Positions 23,799-34,866 of a stretch of DNA of 64,000 bases are shown here, piece after piece (the first letter of the stretch is position 1; the number at the start of each line of letters is the position of its first letter). Below the pieces are notes generated by a model. It searched no databases. It was given only the letters and a program-made list of their open reading frames with translations, and was not told the DNA's origin. The position numbers were made by a program, and so were the translations under genes. The stretch lies in contig CM077673.1 in the NCBI GenBank assembly GCA_039707655.1, positions 1,312,001-1,376,000 on the forward strand. The letters are read 5' to 3'. The DNA comes from Elymus sibiricus. Its lineage: Eukaryota > Streptophyta > Magnoliopsida > Poales > Poaceae.

Positions 23799-26700
23799 TT
23801 TGGTCCATTCTAACCAGTTTTCTATGCTATTATTCTCTGGATTTTGGTAGTCGTGGGCGTCCAAACGTTCGGGGAAGCTTGGGGTGTGGTTACGGGGACC
23901 TCGCCAAAACAAGCAGATTTTGTGTGTTCTGGCCAGTTTTCTAGGCTATTACTCACTGATTTTGGGTCCCGGGGCGATCCAAACGTCGGGGCAACCCCGG
24001 GGTCCGCTTAAGGGGACCTCGCCAAAACTTGCAGATTTGGTCCATTCTTACCAGTTTTCTATGCTATTATTAACTGTTTTTTGGTTGTCGTGGTCGTCCG
24101 AACGTTCGAGGAAGCCCGAGGACCAGTTACGGGGACCCTTCCAAAACTCACAGATTTTGTCCGTTTTAGCCAGTTTTCTATGCTTTTACTGACTGATTTT
24201 GGGTCTCGGGACGATCCAAACGTTCGGGGAACCCCAGGGTCCGCTTACGGGCACCTCGCCAAAACTCGCAGATTTGGTACATTCTTACCAGTTTTCTATG
24301 CTATTATTCACTATTTTTTGGTTGTCGTGGTCGTCCGAACGTTCAGGGAAGCCCGGCGATCGGTTACGGGGACCTCGCCAAAAGTGGCAGATTTGGTCCG
24401 TTTCAGCCAGTTTTCTATACTATTACTCACTGATTTTGGGTCCTGGGGCGATCCAAACGTTCGGGGAACACCGGGGTCCGCTTACGAAGACCTCGCCAAA
24501 AGTCATAGATTTTGTCCATTTGACAACATTTCTATGCTATTATTCACTCTTTTTTGGTAGTCATGGTCGTTCGAACATTCGGGGAAGCCCGGGGTGCACT
24601 TACGGGGACCTTGCCAAAACTAGCAGATTTTGTCTGTTCTGGCCAGTTTTCTATGCTTTTACTCACTGATTTTGGGTCCCGGGGCGATCCAAATGTCGGG
24701 GGAACCCCGGGGTCCGCTTAAGGGGACCTTGCCAAAACTTGCAGATTTGGTCCATTCTTACCAGTTTTCTATGCTATTATTAACTGTTTTTTGGTTGTCG
24801 TGGTCGTCCGAACGTTCGAGGAAGCCCGAGGACCGGTTACGGGGACCCTTCCAAAACTCGCAGATTTTGTCCGTTTTAGCCAGCTTTCTATGCTTTTACT
24901 GACTGATTTTGGGTCTCGGGGCGATAAAAACGTTCGAGGAACCCCGAGGTCCGCTTACGGGGACCTCGCCAAAACTCGCAGATTTGGTCCATTCTTACCA
25001 GTTTTCTATGCTATTATTCACTGGTTTTTGGTAGTCATGGGCGTCCGAACGTTCGGGGAAGCTTGGGGTGTGGTTACGGGGACCTCGCCAAAACAAACAG
25101 ATTTTGTCTGTTTCGGCCAGTTTTCTATACTATTACTCACTGATTTTGGGTCCCGGGGCGATCCAAACGTCCGGGGAACCCCGGGGTCCGCATACGGGGA
25201 CCAGGCAAAACTCGCAGGTTTGGTCCATTCTAACCAGTTTTCTATGCTATTATTCTCTGGATTTTGGTAGTCGTGGGCGTCCAAACGTTCGGGGAAGCTT
25301 GGGGTGTGGTTACGGGGACCTCGCCAAAACAAGCAGATTTTGTGTGTTCTGGCCAGTTTTCTAGGCTATTACTCACTGATTTTGGGTCCCGGGGCGATCC
25401 AAACGTCGGGGCAACCCCGGGGTCCGCTTAAGGGGACCTCGCCAAAACTTGCAGATTTGGTCCATTCTTACCAGTTTTCTATGTTATTATTAACTGTTTT
25501 TTGGTTGTCGTGGTCGTCCGAACGTTCGAGGAAGCCCGAGGACCAGTTACGGGGACCCTTCCAAAACTCACAGATTTTGTCCGTTTTAGCCAGTTTTCTA
25601 TGCTTTTACTGACTGATTTTGGGTCTCGGGACGATCCAAACGTTCGGGGAACCCCGGGGTCCGCTTACGGGCACCTCGCCAAAACTCGCAGATTTGGTCC
25701 ATTCTTACCAGTTTTCTGTGCTATTATTCACTGTTTTTTGCTTGTCGTGGTCGTCCGAACGTTCGGGGAAGGCCGTGGACCGGTTACGGGGACCTCGCCA
25801 AAACTCGCAGATTTGGTCCATTCTTACCTGTTTTCTATGCTATTACTCACTGATTTTGGGTCCCGGGGCGATCCAAATGTTCGGGGAACCCCGGGGTCTG
25901 CTTATTGGGACCTCGCCAAAACTCGTAGATTTTGTCCATTCTGACCAGATTTCTATGCTATTATTCACTGTTTTTGTTGTTGTCGTGGTCGTCCGAACAT
26001 TCGGGGAAGCCCCTGGACCGGTTACGTGGACCTCGCCAAAACTAGCAGATTTTGTCTGTTCCGTCCAGTTTTCTATGCTATTACTCACTAATTTTGCGTC
26101 CCGGGGCGATCCAAACGTCCGGGGAACCCCGGGGTCCGCATACGGGGACTTGGCCAAAACTCACAGATTTGGTCCATTCTTACAAGTTTTCTATGCTATT
26201 ATTCACTGGTTTTTGGTAGTCGTGGGCGTCCAAACGTTCGGGGAAGCTTGGGGTGTGGTTACGGGGACCTCGCCAAAACAAACAGATTTTGTCTGTTCCG
26301 GCCAGTTTTCTATGCTATTACTCACTGATTTTGGGTCCCGGGGCGATCCAAACGTCGGGGGAACCCCGGGGTCCGCTTAACGGGACCTTGCCAAAACTTG
26401 CAGATTTGGTCCATTCTTACCAGTTTTCTATGCTATTATTAACTGTTTTTTGGTTGTCGTGGTCGTCCGAACGTTCGAGGAAGCCCGAGGACCGGTTACA
26501 GGGACCCTTCGAAAACTCGCAGATTTTGTCCGTTTTAGCCAGTTTTCTATGCTTTTATTGACTGATTTTGGGTCTCGGGACGATCCAAATGTTCGGGGAA
26601 TTCCGGGGTCCGCTTACGGCGACCTCGCCAAAACTCGCAGATTTGGTCCATTCTTACCAGTTTTCTGTGCTATTATTCACTGTTTTTTGGTTGTCGTGGT

Positions 26701-27234
26701 CGTCCGAACGTTCGGGGAAGGCCGTGGACCGGTTACGGGGACCTCGCCAAAACTCGCAGATTTGGTCCATTCTTACCTGTTTTCTATGCTATTACTCACT
26801 GATTTTGGGTCCCGGGGCGATCCAAATGTTCGGGGAACCCCGGGGTCTGCTTATTGGGACCTCGCCAAAACTCGTAGATTTTGTCCATTCTGACCAGATT
26901 TCTATGCTATTATTCACTGTTTTTGTTGTTGTCGTGGTCGTCCGAACATTCGAGGAAGCCCCTGGACCGGTTACATGGACCTCGCCAAAACTAGCAGATT
27001 TTGTCTGTTCCGTCCAGTTTTCTATGCTATTACTCACTAATTTTGGGTCCCGGGGCGATCCAAACGTCCGGGGAACCCCTGGGTCCGCATACGGGGACTT
27101 GGCCAAAACTCGCAGATTTGGTCCATTCTTACAAGTTTTCTATGCTATTATTCACTGGTTTTTGGTAGTCGTGGGCGTCCAAACGTTCGGGGAAGCTTGG
27201 GGTGTGGTTACGGGGACCTCGCCAAAACAAACAG
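23799..27234. repeat. Duplicated satellite segment, right copy (about 3.4 kb)
   Basis: This is the partner of 3595-7030 at constant offset 20,204 bp. Both share long runs of identical variant monomers, including CAGGGACCCTTCGAAAAC. The copies diverge near 27,235, where this side has TGTTCCGGCCAG and the left side has TGTTTCGGCCAG. The retrotransposon lies between the copies, not inside either. Boundaries are approximate. Confidence 0.8.
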
Positions 27235-27254
27235 ATTTTGTCTGTTCCGGCCAG

Positions 27255-27491
27255 TTTTCTATGCTATTACTCACTGATTTTGGGTCCCGGGGCGATCCAA
27301 ACGTTCGGGGAACCCCGGGGTCCGCTTACGGGGACTTCGCCAAAACTCGCAGATTTGGTCCATTCTTACCAGTTTTCTGTGCTATTATTCACTGTTTTTT
27401 GGTTGTCGTGGTCGTCCGAACGTTCGGGGAAGCCCGTGGACCGGTTAAGGAGACCTTGCCAAAACTCGCAGATTTTGTTCGTTTCGGCCAG
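27255..27491 (+). repeat. Representative 237-bp A/B satellite dimer
   Basis: This is a clean example of the basic unit. The B monomer is 27255-27372 (118 bp) and the A monomer is 27373-27491 (119 bp). Both begin TTTTCT(A/G)TGCTATTA and end in CCAG. They share the block ending CCAAAACTCGCAGATTT. They differ mainly in the middle: B has GGGTCCCGGGGCGATCC and A has GGTTGTCGTGGTCGTCC. Hand alignment of consensus-like A and B gives about 82% identity, so both descend from one ancestral monomer of about 118 bp. The A half contains the perfect palindrome CCGAACGTTCGG at 27416-27427. A consensus-like dimer carries about 21 CpG dinucleotides. Confidence 0.9.
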
Positions 27492-30400
27492 TTCTGTATG
27501 CTATTACTCTCTGATTTTCGATCTAGGGGCGATCCAAATGGTCGGGGAACCCCAGGGTCTGCTTACGGGGGCCTCGCCAAAACTCGCAGATTTGGTCCAT
27601 TCTGACTAGTTTTCTATGCTATTATTCACTGTTTTTGGTTGTCATGGTCATCCCAATATTTGGGGATGCCCGGGGTCCGGTTATGGGGACCTGACCAAAA
27701 CTCGCAGATTTGGTCCATTCTTACCAGTTTTCTATACTATTATTCATTGTTTTTGGTTGCCGTGGTCATCCGAACGTTCGGGGAAGCCCCGGGTCCGGTT
27801 ATGGGGACCTCACCAAAACTCGCAGATATGGTCCATTCTGGTCAGTTTTCTATGCTATTATTCACTGACTTCAGGTCCCGGGGCGATCCGAATGTTCGGG
27901 GAACCCTGGGGTCCCGTTAGGGGGACCTCTTCAAAACTCGTAGAATTGGCACATTATGGCCCGTTTTCTATGTTATTACTCACTGATTTTGGGTCCCGGG
28001 GCGATCGAAACGTTCGGGGAACCCCGAGGTCCGCTTACGGGGACGTCGCCAAAACTCGCAGATTTGGTACATTCTTACCAGTTTTCTATGCTATTATTCA
28101 CTATTTTTTGGTTGTCGTGGTCGTCCGAACGTTCGGGGAAGCCCGGGGATCGGTTACGGGGACCTCGCCAAAAGTGGCAGATTTTGTCCGTTTCAGCCAG
28201 TTTTCTATACTATTACTCACTGATTTTGGGTCTCGGGGCGATCCAAATATTCGGGGAACACCGGGGTCCGCTTACGAAGACCTCGCCAAAAGTCATAGAT
28301 TTTGTCCATTTGACAACATTTCTATGCTATTATTCACTCTTTTTTGGTAGTCATGGTCGTTCGAACATTTGGGGAAGCCCGGGGTGCGCTTACGGGGACC
28401 TTGCCAAAACTAGCAGATTTTGTCTGTTCTGGCCAGTTTTCTATCCTTTTACTCACTGATTTTGGGTCCCGGGGCGATCGAAATGTCGGGGGAACCCCGG
28501 GGTCCGCTTAAGGGGACCTCGCCAAAACTAGCAGATTTGGTCCATTCTTACCAGTTTTCTATGCTATTATTAACTGTTTTTTGGTTGTCGTGGTCGTCCG
28601 AACGTTCGAGGAAGCCCGAGGACCGGTTACGGGGACCCTTCCAAAACTCGCAGATTTTGTCCGTTTTAGCCAGCTTTCTATGCTTTTACTGACTGATTTT
28701 GGGTCTCGGGGCGATAAAAACGTTCGAGGAACCCCGGGGTCCGCTTACGGGGACCTCGCCAAAACTCACAGATTTGGTCCATTCTTACCAGTTTTCTATG
28801 CTATTATTCACTGGTTTTTGGTAGTCGTGGGCGTCCGAACGTTCGGGGAAGCTTGGGGTGTGGTTACGGGGACGTCGCCAAAACAAACAGATTTTGTCTG
28901 TTTCGGCCAGTTTTCTATGCTACTACTCACTGATTTTGGGTCCCGGGGCGATCCAAACGTCCGGGGAACCCCGGGGTCCGCATACGGGGACCTGGCAAAA
29001 CTCGCAGGTTTGGTCCATTCTAACCAGTTTTCTATGCTATTATTCTCGGATTTTGGTAGTCGTGGGCGTCCAAACGTTCGGGGAAGCTTGGGGTGTGGTT
29101 ACGGGGACCTCGCCAAAACAAGCAGATTTTGTGTGTTCTGGCCAGTTTTCTAGGCTATTACTCACTGATTTTGGGTCCCGGGGCGATCCAAACGTCGGGG
29201 CAACCCCGGGGTCCGCTTAAGGGGACCTCGCCAAAACTTGCAGATTTGGTCCATTCTTACCAGTTTTCTATGCTATTATTAACTGTTTTTTGGTTGTCGT
29301 GGTCGTCCGAACGTTCGAGGAAGCCCGAGGACCAGTTACGGGGACCCTTCCAAAACTCGCAGATTTAGTCCGTTTTAGCCAGTTTTCTATGCTTTTACTG
29401 ACTGATTTTGGGTCTCGGGACGATCCAAACGTTCGGGGAACCCCGGGGTCCGCTTACGGGCGCCTCGCCAAAACTCGCAGATTTGGTCCATTCTTACCAG
29501 TTTTCTGTGCTATTATTCACTGTTTTTTGGTTGTCGTGGTCGTCCAAACGTTCGGGGAAGGCCGTGGACCGGTTACGGGGACCTCGCCAAAACTCGCAGA
29601 TTTGGTCCATTCTTACCTGTTTTCTATGCTATTACTCACTGATTTTGGGTCCCGGGGCGATCCAAATATCGGGGAACCCCGGGGTCTGCTTACTGGGACC
29701 TCGCCAAAACTCGTAGATTTTGTCCATTCTGACCAGATTTCTATGCTATTATTCACTGTTTTTGTTGTTGTCGTGGTCGTCCGAACATTCGGGGAAGCCC
29801 CTGGACCGGTTACGTGGACCTCGCCAAAACTAGCAGATTTTGTCTGTTCCGTCCAGTTTTCTATGCTATTACTCACTAATTTTGGGTCCCGGGGCGATCC
29901 AAACATCCGGGGAACCCCGGGGTCCGCATACGGGGACTTGGCCAAAACTCGCAGATTTGGTCCATTCTTACAAGTTTTCTATGCTATTATTCACTGGTTT
30001 TTGGTAGTCGTGGGCGTCCAAACATTCGGGGAAGCTTGGGGTGTGGTTACGGGGACCTCGCCAAAACAAACAGATTTTGTCTGTTCCGGCCAGTTTTCTA
30101 TGCTATTACTCACTGATTTTGGGTCCCGGGGCGATCCAAACGTTCGGGGAACCCCGGGGTCCGCTTACGGGGACTTCGCCAAAACTCGCAGATTTGGTCC
30201 ATTCTTACCAGTTTTCTATGCTATTATTCACTGGTTTTTGGTAGTCGTGGGCGTCCAAACGTTCGGGGAAGCTTGGGGTGTGGTTACGGGGACCTCGCCA
30301 AAACAAACAGATTTTGTCTGTTCCGGCCAGTTTTCTATGCTATTACTCACTGATTTTGGGTCCCGGGGCGATCCAAACGTTCGGGGAACCCCGGGGTCCG

Positions 30401-30865
30401 CTTACGGGGACTTCGCCAAAACTCGCAGATTTGGTCCATTCTTACCAGTTTTCTGTGCTATTATTCACTGTTTTTTGGTTGTCGTGGTCGTCCGAACGTT
30501 CGGGGAAGCCCGTGGACCGGTTAAGGAGACCTTGCCAAAACTCGCAGATTTTGTTCGTTTCGGCCAGTTCTGTATGCTATTACTCACTGATTTTCGATCT
30601 CGGGGCGATCCAAATGGTCGGGGAACCCCAGGGTCTGCTTACGGGGGCCTCGCCAAAACTCGCAGATTTGGTCCATTCTGACCAGTTTTCTATGCTATTA
30701 TTCACTGTTTTTGGTTGTCATGGTCATCCCAACATTTGGGGATGCTCGGGGTCCGGTTATGGGGACCTGACCAAAACTCGCAGATTTGGTCCATTCTTAC
30801 CAGTTTTCTATACTATTATTCATTGTTTTTGGTTGCCGTGGTTATCCGAACGTTTGGGGAAGCCC

Positions 30866-30882
30866 CGAGGTCCATTCTGGTC
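30866..30882. other. Out-of-phase 38-bp deletion junction in the satellite
   Basis: GAAGCCCCGAGGTCC runs straight into ATTCTGG. Compared with the intact arrangement at 36035-36090, 38 bp are missing between two GGTCC copies (5-nt microhomology). The marker spacing 27915 to 30955 falls short of 26 monomers by the same amount. Confidence 0.85.
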
Positions 30883-31458
30883 AGTTTTCTATGCTATTAT
30901 TCACTGACTTCGGGTCCCGGGGCGATCCGAATGTTCGGGGAACCCTGGGGTCCCGTTAGGGGGACCTCTTCAAAACTCGTAGAATTGGCACATTATGGCC
31001 CGTTTTCTATGCTATTACTCACTGATTTTGGGTCCCGGGGCGATCGAAACGTTCGGGGAACCCCGAGGTCCGCTTACGGGGACGTCGCCAAAACTCGCAG
31101 ATTTGGTACATTCTTACCAGTTTTCTATGCTATTATTCACTATTTTTTGGTTGTCGTGGTCGTCCGAACGTTCGGGGAAGCCCGGGGATCGGTTACGGGG
31201 ACCTCGCCAAAAGTGGCAGATTTTGTCCGTTTCAGCCAGTTTTCTATACTATTACTCACTAATTTTGGGTCCCGGGGTGATCCAAATATTCGGGGAACAC
31301 CGGGGTCCGCTTACGAAGACCTCGCCAAAAGTCATAGATTTTGTCCATTTGACAACATTTCTCTGCTATTATTCACTCTTTTTTGGTAGTCATGGTCGTT
31401 CGAACATTCGGGGAAGCCCGGGGTGCGCTTACGGGGACCTTGCCAAAACTAGCAGATT

Positions 31459-32350
31459 TTGTCTGTTCTGGCTAGTTTTCTATGCTTTTACTCACTGATT
31501 TTGGGTCCCGGGGCGATCGAAATGTCGGGGGAACCCCGGGGTCCGCTTAAGGGGACCTCGCCAAAACTAGCAGATTTGGTCCATTCTTACCAGTTTTCTA
31601 TGCTATTATTAACTGTTTTTTGGTTGTCGTGGTCGTCCGAACGTTCAAGGAAGCCCGAGGACCGGTTACGGGGACCCTTCCAAAACTCGCAGATTTTGTC
31701 CGTTTTAGCCAGCTTTCTATGCTTTTACTGACTGATTTTGGGTCCAAAACTCGCAGATATGGTCCATTCTGGTCAGTTTTCTATGCTATTATTCACTGAC
31801 TTCGGGTCCCGGGGCGATCCGAATGTTCGGGGAACCCTGGGGTCCCGTTAGGGGGACCTCTTCAAAACTCGTAGAATTGGCACATTATGGCCCGTTTTCT
31901 ATGCTATTACTCACTGATTTTGGGTCCCGGGGCGATCGAAACGTTCGGGGAACCCCGAGGTCCGCTTACGGGGACGTCGCCAAAACTCGCAGATTTGGTA
32001 CATTCTTACCAGTTTTCTATGCTATTATTCACTATTTTTTGGTTGTCGTGGTCGTCCGAACGTTCGGGGAAGCCCGGGGATCGGTTACGGGGACCTCGCC
32101 AAAAGTGGCAGATTTTGTCCGTTTCAGCCAGTTTTCTATACTATTACTCACTAATTTTGGGTCCCGGGGTGATCCAAATATTCGGGGAACACCGGGGTCC
32201 GCTTACGAAGACCTCGCCAAAAGTCATAGATTTTGTCCATTTGACAACATTTCTCTGCTATTATTCACTCTTTTTTGGTAGTCATGGTCGTTCGAACATT
32301 CGGGGAAGCCCGGGGTGCGCTTACGGGGACCTTGCCAAAACTAGCAGATT
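31459..32350. repeat. 8-monomer HOR copy with a 54-bp deletion (892 bp)
   Basis: This is the first of two adjacent 8-monomer units sharing private variants (TGATCCAAATATTC, CATTTCTCTGC and CAAGGAAGCC). It is 54 bp shorter than its neighbour because of the junction near 31745. Confidence 0.85.
31738..31750. other. Out-of-phase 54-bp deletion junction in the satellite
   Basis: TTTTGGGTC is joined directly to CAAAACTCG. Relative to the sister copy at about 32630-32695, 54 bp are lost, with only 1 nt of microhomology. This accounts exactly for the 892-bp versus 946-bp lengths of the two neighbouring 8-monomer units. Confidence 0.9.
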
Positions 32351-33296
32351 TTGTCTGTACTGGCTAGTTTTCTATGCTTTTACTCACTGATTTTGGGTCC
32401 CGGGGCGATCGAAATGTCGGGGGAACCCCGGGGTCCGCTTAAGGGGACCTCGCCAAAACTAGCAGATTTGGTCCATTCTTACCAGTTTTCTATGCTATTA
32501 TTAACTGTTTTTTGGTTGTCGTGGTCGTCCGAACGTTCAAGGAAGCCCGAGGACCGGTTACGGGGACCCTTCCAAAACTCGCAGATTTTGTCCGTTTTAG
32601 CCAGCTTTCTATGCTTTTACTGACTGATTTTGGGTCTCGGGGCGATAAAAACGTTTGAGGAACCCCGGGGTCCGCTTACGGGGACATCGCCAAAACTCGC
32701 AGATATGGTCCATTCTGGTCAGTTTTCTATGCTATTATTCACTGACTTTGGGTCCCGGGGCGATCCGAATGTTCGGGGAACCCTGGGGTCCCGTTAGGGG
32801 GACCTCTTCAAAACTCGTAGAATTGGCACATTATGGCCCGTTTTCTATGCTATTACTCACTGATTTTGGGTCCCGGGGCGATCGAAACGTTCGGGGAACC
32901 CCGAGGTCCGCTTACGGGGACGTCGCCAAAACTCGCAGATTTGGTACATTCTTACCAGTTTGCTATGCTATTATTCACTATTTTTTGGTTGTCGTGGTCG
33001 TCCGAACGTTCGGGGAAGCCCGGGGATCGGTTACGGGGACCTCGCCAAAAGTGGCAGATTTTGTCCGTTTCAGCCAGTTTTCTATACTATTACTCACTAA
33101 TTTTGGGTCCCGGGGTGATCCAAATATTCGGGGAACACCGGGGTCCGCTTACGAAGACCTCGCCAAAAGTCATAGATTTTGTCCATTTGACAACATTTCT
33201 CTGCTATTATTCACTCTTTTTTGGTAGTCATGGTCTTTCGAACATTCGGGGAAGCCCGGGGTGCGCTTACGGGGACCTTGCCAAAACTAGCAGATT
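32351..33296. repeat. 8-monomer HOR copy, full length (946 bp)
   Basis: This is a full-length sister of 31459-32350 with the same private variants. A third occurrence of the anchor follows at 33297. The near identity of the units points to very recent tandem duplication. Confidence 0.85.
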
Positions 33297-34854
33297 TTGT
33301 CTGTTCTGGCTAGTTTTCTATGCTTTTACTCACTGATTTTGGGTCCCGGGGCGATCGAAATGTCGGGGGAACCCCGGGGTCCGCTTAAGGGGACCTCGCC
33401 AAAACTAGCAGATTTGGTCCATTCTTACCAGTTTTCTATGCTATTATTAACTGTTTTTTGGTTGTCGTGGTCGTCCGAACGTTCAAGGAAGCCCGAGGAC
33501 CGGTTACGGGGACCCTTCCAAAACTCGCAGATTTTGTCCGTTTTAGCCAGCTTTCTATGCTTTTACTGACTGATTTTGGGTCTCGGGGCGATAAAAACGT
33601 TTGAGGAACCCCGGGGTCCGCTTACGGGGACATCGCCAAAACTCGCAGATTTGGTCCATTCTTACCAGTTTTCTATGCTATTATTCACTGGTTTTTGGTA
33701 GTCGTGGGCGTCCGAACGTTCGGGGAAGCTTTTGGTGTGGTTACGGGGACCTCGCCAAAACAAACAGATTTTGTCTGTTTCGGCCAGTTTTCTATGCTAT
33801 TACTCACTGATTTTGGGTCCCGGGGCGATCCAAACGTCCGGGGAACCCCGGGGTCCGCATACGGGGACCTGGCAAAACTCGCAGATTTGGTCCATTCTTA
33901 CCAGATTTCTGTGCTATTATTCACTGTTTTTTTGTTGTCGTGGTCGTCCAAACGTTCGGGGAAGCCCGTGGACCGGTTACGGGGACCTCGCCAAAACTCG
34001 CAGATTTGGTCCATTCTTACCAGTTTTCTGTGCTATTATTCACTGTTTTTTGGTTGTCGTGGTCGTCCGAACGTTCGGGGAAGGCCGTGGACCGATTACA
34101 GGGACCTCGCCAAAACTCGCAGATTTGGTCCATTCTTACCTGTTTTCTATGCTATTACTCACTGATTTTGGGTCCCGGGGCGATCCAAATATCGGGGAAC
34201 CCCGGGGTCCGCTTACTGGGACCTCGCCAAAACTCGTAGATTTTGTCCATTCTGACCAGATTTCTAAGCTATTATTCACTGTTTTTGTTGTTGTCGTGGT
34301 CGTCCGAACATTCGGGGAAGCCCCTGGACCGGTTACGTGGACCTCGCCAAAACTAGCAGATTTTGTCTGTTCCGTCCAGTTTTCTATGCTATTACTCACT
34401 GATTTTGGGTCCCGGGGCGATCCAAACGTCCGGGGAACCCCGGGGTCCGCATACGGGGACTTGGCCAAAACTCGCAGATTTGGTCCATTCTTACAAGTTT
34501 TCTATGCTATTATTCACTGGTTTTTGGTAGTCGTGGGCGTCCAAACGTTCGGGGAAGCTTGGGGTGTTGTTACGGGGACCTCGCCAAAACAAACAGATTT
34601 TGTCTGTTCCGGCCAGTTTTCTATGCTATTACTCACTGATTTTGGGTCCCGGGGCGATCCAAACGTTCGGGGAACCCCGGGGTCCGCTTACGGGGACTTC
34701 ACCAAAACTCGCAGATTTGGTCCATTCTTACCAGTTTTCTGTGCTATTATTCACTGTTTTTTGGTTGTCGTGGTCGTCCGAACGTTCGGGGAAGCCCGTG
34801 GACCGGTTAAGGAGACCTTGCCAAAACTCGCAGATTTTGTTCGTTTCGGCCAGT

Positions 34855-34866
34855 TCTGTATGCTTA
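34855..34866. other. Out-of-phase 61-bp deletion junction in the satellite
   Basis: TGTATGCT is followed at once by TACGGGGG. The intact counterpart at 35745-35820 has 61 more bases between two TGCT copies (4-nt microhomology). The anchor spacing 33297 to 36670 is short of 29 monomers by about this amount. Confidence 0.85.

Larger units (their letters stand above)
20446..27620. repeat. Satellite array, block 2 (continuation of block 1)
   Basis: The array resumes exactly where block 1 stopped and uses the same monomer variants and HOR types. Anchors at 20604, 22024 and 24630 give spacings of 1,420 bp (12 monomers) and 2,606 bp (22 monomers). It contains the right copy of the 3.4-kb duplication. 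No non-satellite sequence is present. The end is set where the divergent monomers typical of the right part first appear, near 27.6 kb. Confidence 0.93.

Noticed and set aside
27280..27330. G-quadruplex potential in the G-rich part of the B monomer
   Set aside because: The G runs are separated by C runs that would pair with them, and one loop would be about 14 nt. Hairpin formation is more likely than a quadruplex.
26568..27605. A 345-codon open frame in the satellite (with similar frames of 147-463 codons throughout) as a protein gene
   Set aside because: It repeats every 79 residues because the dimer is 237 bp. Other frames and the opposite strand are also open, there are no domains, and sister copies are broken by single-base indels. 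I treat all satellite frames as non-coding.
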